Positions 10,742 through 23,776 of a DNA stretch of 64,000 nt are shown one piece after another. Origin of the DNA: Membranipora membranacea. Its lineage: Eukaryota > Bryozoa > Gymnolaemata > Cheilostomatida > Membraniporidae. Position 1 is the first letter of the stretch; the number at the start of each line of letters is the position of its first letter. The notes below the pieces were generated by a model that saw nothing but the letters and a program-made list of their open reading frames with translations, was not told the DNA's origin and did not search any database. The stretch lies in contig OU612067.1 of the NCBI GenBank assembly GCA_914767715.1, positions 34,012,162-34,076,161 on the forward strand, in the 5' to 3' direction. The position numbers and the translations under genes were made by a program.

Positions 10742-13700
10742 CATACCTGTCAACCCTCCCGGTTTGGCCGGGAGTCTCCCTGAATTGGAGCAATCCTCCC
10801 TGAATTGCAAAAACCTCCCTGAATTCTCCCTGAATTGAGAAAATGTTGAATTTTTTTTCATCAAGTGAAATATTTTTGATTACCTTGGATACAAATTGGA
10901 TATACTGACAGAAATAGGTACTAAACCTGAGTAGTGTCGTAATACAGCAGTCTCATTGGTCATAATCACAAATCCTACAACCTAATTGGCCAGAGAATTT
11001 CTGACAATCTAACAGATTTCCCACTTTTGAATGTTTGTTACAAAATTTGTTTCCTGTGTGAAAGCAAGGGTAAGAAAGTTTTTTTTCATTCATTCAAAGA
11101 CTCAAACTCTGTTTTCTTCCACTAACTTGTAGGCTACTACCACCCACAACTGTCCATGGCCTTCAGTCTGGCCGACCACTTCTCGGATCTGGCGCCGCTG
11201 ATGTTTCCAGACTCGGAGATTGCAAAGCGGTACGGATGCCGCCGCACAAAAACTATGGCGATGATACGAGGTAGGTTGATTGATTTAGCCTACGGAAATG
11301 TCACTTAATAATGTTTGGACTATGATTCTGCTCTCCTACGGACTGCTTTGATTTCCAAACACCAGGATTCCATGATCAAAGCAGTCTGTAAGAGAAACTT
11401 GTAGGCTATAGTACACTTTCTAAACCTTCGCCCTTCATTTATTTATAGAGGGTTTCGCTCCGGAGTTCAACAAGAGCGTGAGTGAGCTCTGCTGCACCTC
11501 GTTCTTTGGTTTGATGTGTGATGAGACGACAGACCGGGGTGTTGACAAACAGCTTGTTATTCTAGCTCGACTCTGTGTGGCTGGTAAGGTGGTGACCAGG
11601 TTCATCGACATGCCCACCTGCAATCTCGGCACCGCTCAGGACTTGTTCGATGCGCTGAACGAAAGCTTGAGGTGAGCAACATGAGTGGGCCCAGACACAA
11701 TTACAGTAGGCCTAAAAAACAATACAATGGCATTTTCGAACTCTCCGCACACCACAATATACCTACCAGCCATTTACTGGCCGCTTGCTATGGCAACTAG
11801 CCGTGATTATAATATTGATCGGTACAACGCGGAAGGACTTACAAATAATGTTAATTATTTCATTACCTTTTCAGCATAGATTTTACTAAATATACACATG
11901 GTAAGTATTATCGCTGTGTGGTGCGGTAAATATTGGTAACACTGGGCCAGGGCTGGCGTTTCTGCAAACTATGAAATAAATATGAGCATAAATCAAAAGT
12001 GAGGGTAATATTCGCAGCAGCAGCAGGGTAATTGAAACTTAGATTGATTTATGTTTTTCAATAATAACCTTTCCTGTCAATTCTCACCATGCTATCTAAC
12101 CCTTCGGCAGCGAGTGTATGTGTGCACCTTTCACTTTCATCAATTCCTAGTAATACAATAACTTACTGCCAATACTATTTGATGACTATGTACCGGCCAT
12201 ACAACCACCTCTTTAGCTACACAAAGCTATACTAGAAAGACTCTGTTTTTTAATTTTTTGAAGTTCTCGGGAAATTCCATGGACGAACGTCATCGCCTTC
12301 AATTCAGACAACTGCTCCGTGATGAAAGGAGTACGCAGCGGAGTAATAGCCAAGTTCAAGGAGGTGCAGCCCAACATCATTGATGTGGGATGCATCTGCC
12401 ACCTGTCAAACTTAGCTGTGGGTGCGTCTCTGAAGAACTCACTGTTCGACGTCGACAGGTTTCTCTGCGAGCTCTGCAAGTACTTCAACCAAAGGTAGGC
12501 TTATGACTCTCTCTCTCACCCTCAATGTAAGTTTGATGACTTCGCGTGATTGTAATCTTAGTTGCCATGCAATTTTGTTTGTCTAGCTGTAGCATGAGCT
12601 TGTCTCAATCTTTAACTATATTGGTAAGTGATAACTCATTGCTAGGCCAAATTCGGTAAGAAGCTAATAAGTTATATGTTGGATTTGTTTGGTTGTCAGC
12701 TCTAAGAGATGTGAAGAACTGAAGGAGTTCCAGCGGTTCGTGGGAGTGGAGGAAAAGACCCTCATCAAACACTGCCCAACACGCTGGCTGAGTATGCGGA
12801 AATGTATCATTCGGGTGATAGACCAACACGCTGCCCTCAGATCATTCTTCCAGGCCCAGAAGGACGTGGACGATCCCCGCAGCAAGGTAGCAGATATATT
12901 CAAGACCTTGGACGACCCCCTGCTCTTACCATGGGTGCAATTCCTGAAGACGGCGTTGCTGCCATATTACAACTTCAACGCGAAGTTTCAGGTGAGGTGA
13001 CTATCTTTTCAATGCTATGCAGTATTAGAGACGAAGGTAACTCAAAATTGTCTCAACATCAATGTGACTGGCTTGCATAGCGATGTTTTTGAGATTACTT
13101 TTGGTATGGGTTATATAATTGCCGTCTCACTGTAGGGTGAAGAGGTGCTCATCATGGATCTCCACGGATCGATGGTGAAGCTGGTGAAGACCGTTCTCTG
13201 CCAATACGTGCCGGTCGGACTGATCCGGGCTCATGGGGGAGATCTGCGAGAGATTGCCCCTGTACATGATCTGCGGGCTGATCAGCTCAGTGACGGTGAC
13301 CTATTTGTGGGGACGGAGGCCAGGGTGCTGCTGACAGCTTTGGAGGAGGACACGGCCCCAGCTCAGATCAGCAAGTTTCTCAGGTAGGCCATAGATGCAA
13401 TGGTTAGGCTAAATTATTGGTATGACTATTCAGCAAAAGATGTGATGGACTTCTGCTTTTGTAGACTATTCAAACCTGTGGCGTTCTTTTGCAGTGCTGT
13501 ACGGTGCTTCTATGAGCAAGGAGTCCGAAAGATGCTGAAGATCTTCCCTCTCTCAGACAAGATGCTGCAGCTGGTGCCGGCAGCAGACCCGGCACATAAA
13601 GAGGAATTCAGCGCCCACCAGATCCAGACTCTGGCTAAAAAACAGAACATCCATACTGACCCGGAGGCACTGGACGGCGTGCACACAGAATGGATTCAGC

Positions 13701-14636
13701 ATCAGTTTGATGACGACTCACCACCATCATCAGGTGATGTAGTATCATTCTGGCATCAGGCAGCCTCCATCTACCCTAATCTCAGTGTGGTTATGAAAGC
13801 TCTGCTGTGCATTCCCCACAGCAATGCACAGTCAGAGCGGGCATTCTCCATGTTGAAGAAGGTGTTCACCGATCAGCGGGCAGATCTCTGCAAAGAGACT
13901 GTTAATGCCCTGATGTCAGTGAAGATGGACACTGATGTGTGCTGTCACAAGACATCTCTCGACCCAACCATGCAGCAGAAACTAAAGCGTGCTGCTTTCA
14001 CATACAATGAGAAGCATGGCTCTTACACCACCACTGACTAACTATTATTATTATGAACTTTATTATCATATGCTGATCAGGTATGCTCATACAGTAAGAC
14101 AATATGAACATACAAATGGAGATCATGCCGACATTTGGTGTAAAAAATTGCACTAAATTGATACACAATAAGCCAAAACTGAATTTACACCACAAATTGA
14201 CTATCAACTACGGACATTCCTTAAATTTAATGATTCAGATATTGTGTGCGCTTCATCCCAACTTATCTCATCCCATCTTTATTTTGATAAGCAATAGCCC
14301 AGCCCAGGGCTTCTCCATGATAACTCTTTGTTAAAATCTGAATAGAATAATTGTACAATACGAAACAATTTGCAATTTATTACTAAATAATTCTCTGCCT
14401 ACTCTGTACCATAGTGTTATTAGTGTGTAGGCCATATTCATCTCATCTTACCCCATTTTTCTTCATTTTAATAACCAAATAGCCCAGGGCTTCTGCGGGT
14501 AGGGCGGCGCCCCGCACCCCGCTGTTGGGGGGGCAAACCCCACCAAACCCCCCCCCCCCCCCCGTCGAATTAAGGTAAGTCGCTGCGCTTCGCGCAGATC
14601 CTCCCTGTGAAGATTCCTTGGAGGTTGACAGGTATA
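10742..14636 (+). mobile_element. hAT element, copy B (3,895 bp), related to copy A
   Basis: The left end CATACCTGTCAACC and the right end (complement TATACCTGTCAACC) form an inverted repeat. An exact 8-bp duplication, TCACTGCC, lies at 10734-10741 and 14637-14644. The left subterminal CTCCCGGTTTGGCCGGGAG followed by repeated CTCCCTGAATT mirrors copy A. The 3' part has a GC-rich patch with long C tracts (about 14500-14565) and an imperfect duplication around AGCCCAGGGCTTCT (about 14300 and 14480). A small hairpin, GACTGCTTTGAT/ATCAAAGCAGTC, sits in an intron near 11340-11395. Confidence 0.92.
11133..14041 (+). CDS. hAT transposase of copy B, BED exon missing
   Basis: Exons inferred at 11133-11270, 11449-11671, 12264-12494, 12700-12991, 13136-13383 and 13495-14041 have matching phases and no stop, about 559 codons. 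Two internal exons have exactly the lengths of copy A's (231 and 292 bases). Core motifs are conserved: MCDETTDRG, FNSDNCSVMKG, CICH, PTRWLSM and NAQSERAFSMLKK, so the catalytic D, D and E are present. The first exon carrying the BED finger cannot be found between the left end and 11133. Either it was deleted or an unseen short exon supplies the start; the first in-frame ATG is at 11156. Without the finger the product probably cannot bind its ends. The protein is clearly diverged from copy A, so this is a sister subfamily rather than a recent duplicate. Confidence 0.8.
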
Positions 14637-14747
14637 TCACTGCCGAATCAAACCAGTAAGGTATATCCCCTAGTTATGGACAGTGGAAAATCCCTAACAT
14701 CATTTCAACTAGTTAGTATATTCCTTAACCATGAAGCAATTTAACAG

Positions 14748-15236
14748 GAATTAACACCGAGCTTTTGACTTGGATGTCAGGAGAAACCGAAAGACTAAGA
14801 ATAAACAAGAAGGGACGTTGGGGAGGCCTCATTCTTGATGAGGTAACAATCCAGGTATGATCATAGCAAAACATGACACTTATAAGCGGTGATCAATTAA
14901 TACCATTCACAGAATCACATGGCTTTTCCTTTCAATCAGATTTTGTCATTTATCTTGAATCTTTAGATCATTATAGGATAAGCTGATATGTTTTAGGCTG
15001 ATTTGTTTTAGGCTGACGTCACATTCTCGTCAAAAGATGGCAAGCCAACTATTTATGGCATGGATGACTATGGGCCCACACTTAACAACTTCAGGAAAGT
15101 CTTCCCAAAGAGGAGAACAAAGCGAAAGGAGGTTGATAATGCAAAGGAGAGGGCCCTCACTGAGAATGTTTCAAACAAAGTGCTCCAGTTTATCTTTAAC
15201 GGCTGGAGGGGGTTTCACTTCCCAGTAGCTCACTAA
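14748..15236 (+). pseudogene. P-element-like transposase fragment
   Basis: Two phase-compatible exons (14748-14854 and 15012-15236) resemble part of the P-element/THAP9-type transposase. Seen are a TELLTWMSGETERL block, the GGLILDEVTIQ segment with its acidic DE pair, and further on VLQFIFNGWRGFHFPVAH, which matches the family's 'GF.FP.AH' signature. The frame then stops. No THAP zinc finger and no C-terminal half are present. It is a fragment, and the family call rests on motif memory rather than alignment. Confidence 0.55.
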
Positions 15237-15314
15237 CCAATAATGAACAGAGACTTGGCCGAGCTAAGGCAGCTGGTTATGGAAGTGATATCTGCCAGGC
15301 ATCAGCACAGATTC

Positions 15315-16090
15315 AAGGTACTAGATCTTGGGATGAAAATTGTCCATATACACTGTCAATGCTATTAAACCATGGTTATCAGAGATGGGGAAGGTGCCTG
15401 AACATTGTTGATAGAAAGGTTTCGTACAGAACTTTCAGGCAAGCACACCCAGCGTATGAGATACTCACTCATGTGAGGCCAGTTATTGAGAAAGCAGACA
15501 CACAGCTAAGAAAGGCCATTCCAGCTGACCGAAGACTATGTGTGACACTCTTTTATCTGGCAACTGGTGATTCCTTCAAAACGTTGGCACTGCTGTTCAG
15601 GATGGGTGAATCATATGTCAGGTCGATAGTATATGAGACTAGCCAGGCTATATGGGACACAATGGCTACAGAGAACTTAAAAACTCCTCAGAATGATGAC
15701 GACTGGCGAAAGGTGGCCACTGGATTTGAGATGCAGAGGAACTTCCCACTGTGCTGGTGCCATAGATAGTTCTGCTCTAATCTAGGCCTGCTCAGACATA
15801 AAATAAAATATAATTTGGTTTTAGGGAAGCAAGTCAACTACCATGATAATAAAAATACAAGACTGAAACCCCTGCAGTATGATATGGATTTCATATGTAT
15901 GTTCGGTAATGACAGTTGTCTTCTAACTTGAAGTAGAGAGGAAGGAAATTCAAGTCAAGATACAATGCCAAGCTGACACCATCTGATATAAGTTGGGCTA
16001 AAAACATGGCTGCAGAGACCAATACCAGGAAGAGGTTTGGACAGCTCGCCAAAGAAGATGTTCAACTACCGTCTCTCAAGAGCTAGAACA
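15315..16090 (+). pseudogene. PIF/Harbinger transposase remnant, copy 1
   Basis: Open from about 15330 to 15769 and matching the N-terminal half of HARBI1-like transposases: LRKAIPADRRLCVTLFYLATGD, FRMGESYVRSIV, QAIWDTM and DDWRKVATGFEMQRNFPLC. A single-base shift then breaks the first catalytic region, which in the next frame reads CAGAID. About 270 bases later the terminal motif MFNYRLSRAR is recognisable near 16050-16085. The central part with the remaining catalytic residues is not visible. Dead copy. Confidence 0.75.
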
Positions 16091-16099
16091 ATGAAGAGA

Positions 16100-18268
16100 T
16101 AACTAGATGATCTGCATGACTGGTAAATCGGTTTAACGGGTTGATTTTAATGTTTTTAGTCTTCATTTTCATGCATAGTATTGCATCATATTTCATAGGG
16201 CCCATGCACTGTTATTTTTCATTCCTCTAAGCAAGGGATGGAAACCTACTTGGGAGCCGTTAGTCAATGTCTGCACCACTACCAAGTTTGCTAAATATAT
16301 GGTTTCTGCATGTATTATTATAGTTATTCTTCTATCTGCGAGTATCCAGTGCATGAAGTTGCGTCCCCACAAGTAATAAGGGTACAACTCCCAATGATTT
16401 TAACCTATCGGATCAAAAGCAAAAAAGTTATTCTACCATGTAGATAGAAATTTCGTTCAAGTCTAGAAATGGGGTAATCTGGACTGAAAGAATCACACAG
16501 TGTGAAACTTAAATTCCACCTTACCCTATCACTGAACAGTACTAAGAGTTCATCATTTAAATCTGGCGTATTCAAAAATCTTTTGTTTCAATTATAACAT
16601 TATCTTTTTATCTCTCTGCAACAAGTTTTGCCTCTGTACAATACTGTAATGAAAATATCTTAACATTTTTATTTTCTCTCTTCTCAAAGACATCCTATCT
16701 ATTTCCACCTCACTGCTGAAACATTTTAACTCATCTTCAGTCTCAAGCTTTCCTTTTTTTCTCTTTTCCTTTGCCCATTTTTCGGCACTATTCGGAAAAC
16801 ATTCCGCTACTGGAATGAAATAGACTGCCAATAAAAGTGTAAAAAAAAAAAGAAAAAAAAAAAGAGATCTGCAGTAAACTTTATTAAATGACAACACACA
16901 AAAAAGGCGAGTTGTTCATGTTTTGTTCAGAGTATGTGTTTGTTGTTTTATGAAAAACACTTGTATTCATTATCATTCCAGCGACGAGAAAGAAGGAATC
17001 ATATTTCTTAAGGTGGTTTGATCATACACCACAAAACAGATCATTAGGTTCCTGGATATATATTAGTTGGTTGAAATGTTTGAGAAAAAAAATTAGACCC
17101 TGCAATCTGTGGCATAAATAGTGATATCAATGCTCTATAAATTTCAATTTTCTAGTCTACTTATTCAAGTTGTTCATTGAGACTATTAATAGAATATTTT
17201 TTCAATTCTTCACACTACCACATTTTTAAAGATTAGCTATTAAAGAATAGCTGTAGGCCCTTAGAGGCCATATGAAATAGGGTAATGTAATAACATACAC
17301 ATGTGAGACTAATTCCCAAAAACATTATCATTCAATCATCTGGGGCTGTAACAGAGGTCAAATCAGAATGGTGATGTCATAATGAATAAGAGAAGACAAA
17401 TCCAAATCTACAGAAGAATACTCACTCAGAAAATAATAAGTTTATCAATCAAAAACGGCTTATAGATTATAGGTCAGGTGGCTAGATTGCATTTGCATTT
17501 TCTTGCTACTGGGATCAACTTCAATAGCATGGCATACATATATGCTCTAGGTAGAAAGACTGTGTCAGACATAGCGTATGATTAGACTGAAGCAACAGGC
17601 CTGCTACCACTCCCGACGGGCCGAGCGAAGCGAGGCCCAAAGGGCAGGCCTGTACCCAAAAGCCATGTATAAAGGGGTTTTCCCCTCTTTAATAAATTTA
17701 GTTTGAGAATCCCTAGTTAGGGAATCCCTTTTGTATATGAAAATTCCAGTGCAACTGCACTGCAGTTTGTTTACAATATTCCTGTATTTAGCTTATAAAT
17801 TATAATAAACATGTGTTTTAAACTATGTACAACCATTTATTATTGAAATAAAAATTATTCACTACAATATTGCTATGACTAGCAGTGATATCATTTTTAT
17901 CTTTCTTGTGCCCAGTAACTTTGATGTAAATTGTCACAATCTCTAGATTTTTCAAAACAAAAGCAGAAAAAAACCTGATGACAAAGTTTCTCCGAATCTA
18001 ATTGTGAATCATATAGTTTGCTTTACAATTCATGCTCTGCAATTTTATGGATGCAATTATTGAGAACCATGTCCAGCAAGTGTTTGGCTTTACACCATCA
18101 GAGGCTCAGATTGGTACTATAAATTCATGTCTTGTTAAAGATACAATTCTATCACCGAAGGGCCGTCGAGCACAAAGATAGAGACTGTTGTTTCAGTCTA
18201 GCGTATGATTGCTGCTGTGGGATATGTTAGGTCCAATATACCTGAAACCTCCCACCAACCAACCATAT
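16100..18268. other. No gene recognised; repeat-like patches
   Basis: Mostly AT-rich noncoding sequence. A GC-rich patch at 17600-17655 contains CCGAGCGAAGCGAGGC bounded by CAGGCCTG motifs and looks like a repeat fragment. A 44-codon open stretch at about 18050-18181 (begins MDAIIENHVQQVFGF) is not recognised and ends in TAG. It could be a degraded exon. Confidence 0.4.
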
Positions 18269-18950
18269 GAATGCAGGGGCGGATTTTGCTATGGTCGCAT
18301 GGGTCCCACGACCCCATATTCATTTGTAAAAAAAAAAATTTTTTTTCCATGTTTTCACATTGCTTGCAACTGCTCGAGTGATTTGTTTATTATTTAGTGT
18401 GGGTTTTTCCAATGTTTCCTAGCAACTAACAGGAAGCAATTGTATAGCCAGTAATCCTCAAAGAATCCAGGGCTCTATTTGAACTGCTCTACCAAAACTG
18501 AAAGATTTGAAGCTACTCTTGTCTAGATTTATTAGGTCAAGCCCAGGTCAAGGTTAACTTCTTCTAGAGCCATCCAGACTTGGGAGCCATGTCTGAACCA
18601 CAGAGAAAGAAGCAAAAGACTTTATTAAACTTCTTCACAATGTATGTTACTGGGATCTTCTGATACCAAATATGTGTTTAACCCAATCTCTGCCGGAGGC
18701 GGATATTTCCGCCGAAAAATTAGGAGTTGTTCCCTGCCGGAGGCGGATATTTTTGACATTGGAGAACCTCTAAGAAAACCTCAATAAAGTGAAACTTCAC
18801 TTATCTCAACATAATAAATCTTTACACCAATAGAAAGAGCAGAAATTTTCACTGCTGTATCAATGTTTACCTTTTGCACATTGTATATGACAAAATACAA
18901 TTCATTGCGTTGCAAAATCATGAACAATCAAGTGTCACTTCTCTGCATTC

Positions 18951-21900
18951 ATGGCTGGATATTATATGATTGATGCTGAATTGACTGCTGATTTCTTTGC
19001 TGATAGTGACAGTGAAGCTGACATAGACTATGAGGTATAGTATCATTGTGTTTAGATATAGACTGGCTATACATGTTGGTTCATAAAATCCTTTTTCATG
19101 GCACAGAGACAGACACAGAGAGAGATGACAGTGGCAGTGTTACTCTGTGTGTGTAGAAATAGTGTGAGTGAGTCACAGTCAGTAGTAGGTGACTTGCTTG
19201 TTCTAGCTAGGCCTGCTAATCTATTCCACTGATAGATTTCATCATTGACACAGTTGCTCTTACTGAACAGAATCCACTTGGTGGATCAAAAGAGACTTCT
19301 CTTCTACAACCACCACCATCACAACAATAATGATGATGATGTTTTGGCAGGTGTTTTTGGAGTGGGCCTTCCAGTAGTCAAATCACCAACCCATGAGAGT
19401 AGGCCTACCTAAGTTATCTTGATATAATAGTTACCCCCCAGATCCCCATGCTGACACTTGAAATAGTTTTGTGTTTGCTAAAAATAGTCAGTAATCATTT
19501 ATGCTAGATTGTCATTGATGATTACATGAGTGAGTGGGTGAGTGAGCGACAGTCTGGGAGTGGTGGTGATATTGTTGTAGTAGGTGTTTCAGGACAAGGC
19601 CTACCAGTACTCAAATCATCAACCCATGAGAGTGACTTCTGGGTTATCTTGATAATTACAGTTCCTCCATCTGACTCTTTCGATCGCAGTCAGTGAGTGA
19701 CTCACTTGTTTTAGGGTGTACAGACAAAGCATCATCTAATTGAAGAGTGTAGGCTTACTACTACCATGCATGGTTATTGAGCTTACTGGGGCATGCTACC
19801 TTGATATAGTAGGCCTATACTTTGATAACCTAATCTATAAGACATAGGCTAGGACGTAGCCGTCCCCAGCTAGCAACTTAGGCGATGAATGAATCGTTAC
19901 ATGAATGAGTGGTAGCGTAGACTTATCAACTTTTATTTTGTGGGTAGGCGTATTTGCGATTGACTTGAATCACATTGTGTTACAAATTCTACAGTATGGC
20001 CTAGGTTGGGAGATGTAACAAGCAAGATTGTTTGTACAAAAAGTCACAGTGTAGTATCGTTTGATCATCTGGGATCGGTTAGTCTCATTCTGCAGTTATT
20101 TATCACACGATTCTCTATGTACTGCATTTTATCTTGTAGGAGGAAGTCCTAAGAGACACAAGGGAGAAACAGTAAGGAGAAGAAGATTGTGACCATTGCG
20201 GTTCTTCTAGTTCTCAACCTGTAAGTAGGCCTTCATCTTGACAACTATAGACTGGCCGTATTTTGCATAACATAGCATGAGATATTGCTTCGGCATCATA
20301 TCAGCAATGAATATCATTTCATTGATATCAGAACGCTTACATATTTGTTTCATATTGCATAAAGTAACTTGTTGTCTGTATCCATAGGACAGTTTATTTT
20401 TTCACGTCACATGAAGACTTGTTGATTTCGGCTGACTGCGCTTCGTAGCCTAGCCTATAGATCAAGTTGTGGCTTGACAATTTATTCTATTAGATAGCAT
20501 GCAAAGTTGTCGATCTGAGCTATCGTATGTTAGTAGCAAAATGCGCTGTATATCGTAATTGTGTTTTGAGTCACTTGTGATACCATTGACTATGCAATAC
20601 CACCTCCGTCTAGTGTGACAAGTCAGAGCTCCCACCATGGAGTACTCCTTGCTCCTACTGACTGAGTCTATCTCAATTATGGTCTTCTTGTTATGCCTGC
20701 CCCCTCCTTGCATTAGCATATTCATCAATCATGTGTTTAGTTATTTGTTGCTTATTTTTATATAGAATAGTTACAGTACTGCTACCAGTGGTCTGTCCTC
20801 TACTAGTTATAACACATCTGTACCAGTACCAGCTAAACGATTGTCATCCACCATTTAGTTCCCTCATCAATCTCACAGGTTAGTTCTAGTCTCTAAATAA
20901 TGGGTGTGGTACTTTATTTGTGTGTTGGGGTCAGTGTTCACTCTCCATTATATGACATGTCAAGGCTCTCAAACATGATCATGTATTATTTCTGCTGCTT
21001 CAATGTTGCTATTTGTTTTTACACTGGGGGATGATTACAATTCTTGCCTATTATGCATGCAAAAGCGTGAAATCATATCAGTACGAGCTTAGGCTTTTAT
21101 ATATGATGTTCCTAACCACCAAAAGAGTTAGGGCTGTCAATTTGATGTCCCTTTCACGTTTTAGAACGAAGAGAGTACTGTATCCAGTGGAAGCTCTGTG
21201 ACCCGTGCAGCTGACCGAGTGTATCAGTGTATCAGACTCCTCAATCAAGTACCTACAGCTCCCGTAACACCAAGCTACGCAAAGTATGGTATATTCATAA
21301 GCTGATACAAGTTTTCAGCTGTTCACAATGTTTGATGGGGAGGTAAATGTACAGCTTGGTATTGCTAACTACCGGAACTCCCTATGGACTGTCATTGTTT
21401 CATGGTGTCAGTAGGATAGAACCTCTATGGCATCTAAAGCTGCAACTAGCTCAAGAAAACATGTCTTATTATTCAGTACTGTACTTCTAGTTCGCAATGA
21501 TATACTTTTTTAGAATCTTGGCCGCAGTGATCTCACATCTTGGGTTAGTAGTGGAAGAGTCTCACACTCTAAAACGTGGTGACGAGGCCAAGTATTTTCA
21601 ATCTGATAATCTGGTTAGCCTGGCCTGGCATGATGTCAAGCGTTTCCATATGCTTACATCCATCAATAATATTGGGACTGTACAAAAAACTGTCAGGGCG
21701 AAGAATGACGAAGGTCATCGGGAGGTTAGAAAGCCGGCAACTGTGGTGGACTATAATAAGCATATGGGTGGGGTGGACTTGTTCGACCAGTTTTGTAGTT
21801 ACAGTCACTATCCCCATAAAGCGTACAAGTGGTACATGATCATATATCACTTTCTTATTGAGGCAGCCCTAGTCAATGCGTTCATATTCTTCAAGAAGCA

Positions 21901-22210
21901 AATGGGTGCTGTCACACAAAGACAGTTCAGATTGAAGGTTATTGATTCATTATTGGATGGGTACCTTCCCACTGTGAAGGCTGTAAACCGTAGGCTAAGC
22001 CAGCAGGGTGTGGGAGATATTCCTTCTAGATTGACGTCTAGGTGCTTCCCATCACAGGCTCCAAACAAATCGGCACCTGATTGTGCCGTGTGTTCTGACA
22101 GGAAAAACAAGAAACGTCACCAGACTAGATTTAGGCGTGATTCCTGTAATGTTCCACTCTGTGTTGCCCCGTGCTTCGCGAGGTACCATTCCCTTGTGAA
22201 TTACAGGTAG
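18951..22210 (+). pseudogene. piggyBac transposase, N-terminus degraded
   Basis: Exon 18951-19034 codes a short acidic start (MAGYYMIDAELTADFF, then DSDSEAD) typical of piggyBac N-termini. Exon 20140-20220 is in phase but contains a TAA. Exon 20766 onward is serine-rich and ends in TAG. The conserved C-terminal half is open at about 21515-22210. It has WHDVKRFHMLTSI with the third catalytic Asp, a VVDYNKHMGGVDLFDQ block, and a Cys-rich finger beginning CAVCSDRKNKKR. The DDE core with the first two Asp residues is missing between 20.9 and 21.5 kb. Not functional as read. Confidence 0.8.
19340..19670. repeat. Diverged repeat inside piggyBac intron
   Basis: A block containing CAAATCACCAACCCATGAGAG at about 19380 recurs about 230 bases later as CAAATCATCAACCCATGAGAG, with similar flanks (GGTGTTT, TTATCTTGAT). 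It is a diverged tandem duplication. Confidence 0.55.
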
Positions 22211-23626
22211 ATGCAGTCATTAGTTAGAATACAGTAGGATATAAGAGTAGGTATAGGTGTCATTATAGGTCAAGGTGTTATATTATAGGTGTTGGTATAG
22301 GTGTAGGCCTAATGTGTGTAGATAGTTTGGGGTTAGTGTATCACAGTTGCCAGCTTGACCTACTTCTCTATGGTCAGCCAAAATACATCCGCTATTTTCT
22401 TGATGGAAGCGTAGTAAAATAAGATATTCAGCGTATAAGTATTCTTTTATCCCCATTGTCCATCGCTCCATTATATATTTGCTTCAATCTTTACTTTTGT
22501 ATGGACCTGGTATTTTTGTATTACAGTCTCTCTCATGGTGCAAGTGTCATGCATTTTCTATCCTCTGTGCTCATTGCTAGAAGCTGTACCATGTAGGGCC
22601 TATATTTGGTGGCACAGCTTGACATGTATCATTATTACCAGTTTACTAGCGATATACAATCTCCTGCGACTTTTGTAGTGCTTACAGGCATGATTTTGAC
22701 CTTTTGGTATTCCAGTCTTTAGTATCAAATCGTTGGTGCTTTTCTCTCGGTGTTTGCTTTTTTACGAAGCTATATATTTTCAGCACAATCTTCAGAAAGC
22801 CTGTGCTGCTTTCTAAACAAAAATAAACAGGTGAATTGGGCCATTTATCAAAATAACTTTGTTTTGTACAGTCTATCCACCACATAATCCTTCAGACGGA
22901 TTAGGATAGTAATTACTGGTCAATTGTTTTGTTATAAGAATGAGTGGACACAAATGGTGATGGCTGCCTGATCGTATTCAGCGAATACCAATTCAATATA
23001 CCATCTGCGTAATGTCAGCTGCAACTTTGGTTGTTCTAGTTGCATACATTGATGTGATATCTTGCTATAACATCCATACCAACTCTTGCACGCCCGATAT
23101 ATAATCAGATTTCTGGATGCTCCATAAAATTGTTTATAATTGTTGTGCATACTATATGCAGGAATCACCAACAGGCTATTCGGCATCGTAGTGCTTCATG
23201 TTTCAATCAATTTCCTCTTTCAACTAATGCTAGACCATCGAGACATTCTACATAAGAAATTTATACCGGTACAATCACACAGAGGGGAATATTGAAACAT
23301 GTGTGGTATCGAGCAAATAAACAGTGGTGTTCCCCCTTGACATTAAACAAAGTATACTAACTGGCTCAGACATTTATCTTAGTACTCACTATTGTTTTGT
23401 ATTTGTATTGTCTATTATTTCTTACCTTGTCAATATGTATATATATTCTGTTTTATTCCAGTAATGCTTAGAGTGACAATCAACACTTGTCATTGTGTAA
23501 CAAACCTTTACATTAGTGTTAATACAATACAATTTTTTTCTTTGTTTTGCCAGTTTTGCAGTTAAGCAAATAAAAACACCCAAAATAAATATTCAGAATA
23601 CTTATTTCTGTGCAATGTTTATTTAA

Positions 23627-23776
23627 TATCGATCTAAGGAGGATTTCTGGGATATCGGAGTTTGTTGATAGTTTTGCATCGAGGCTAAAAATGGATATAA
23701 TCTCGGAAACTAAATATCGATCTAAGGAGGATTTCTGGAATATCGGAGTTTGTTGATAGTTTTTGCATCGAGGCTG
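23627..23776. repeat. 90-bp period direct repeat
   Basis: A segment starting ATCGATCTAAGGAGGATTTC at about 23627 recurs at about 23717 with nearly identical sequence, continuing through TTTGCATCGAGGCT. Confidence 0.8.
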
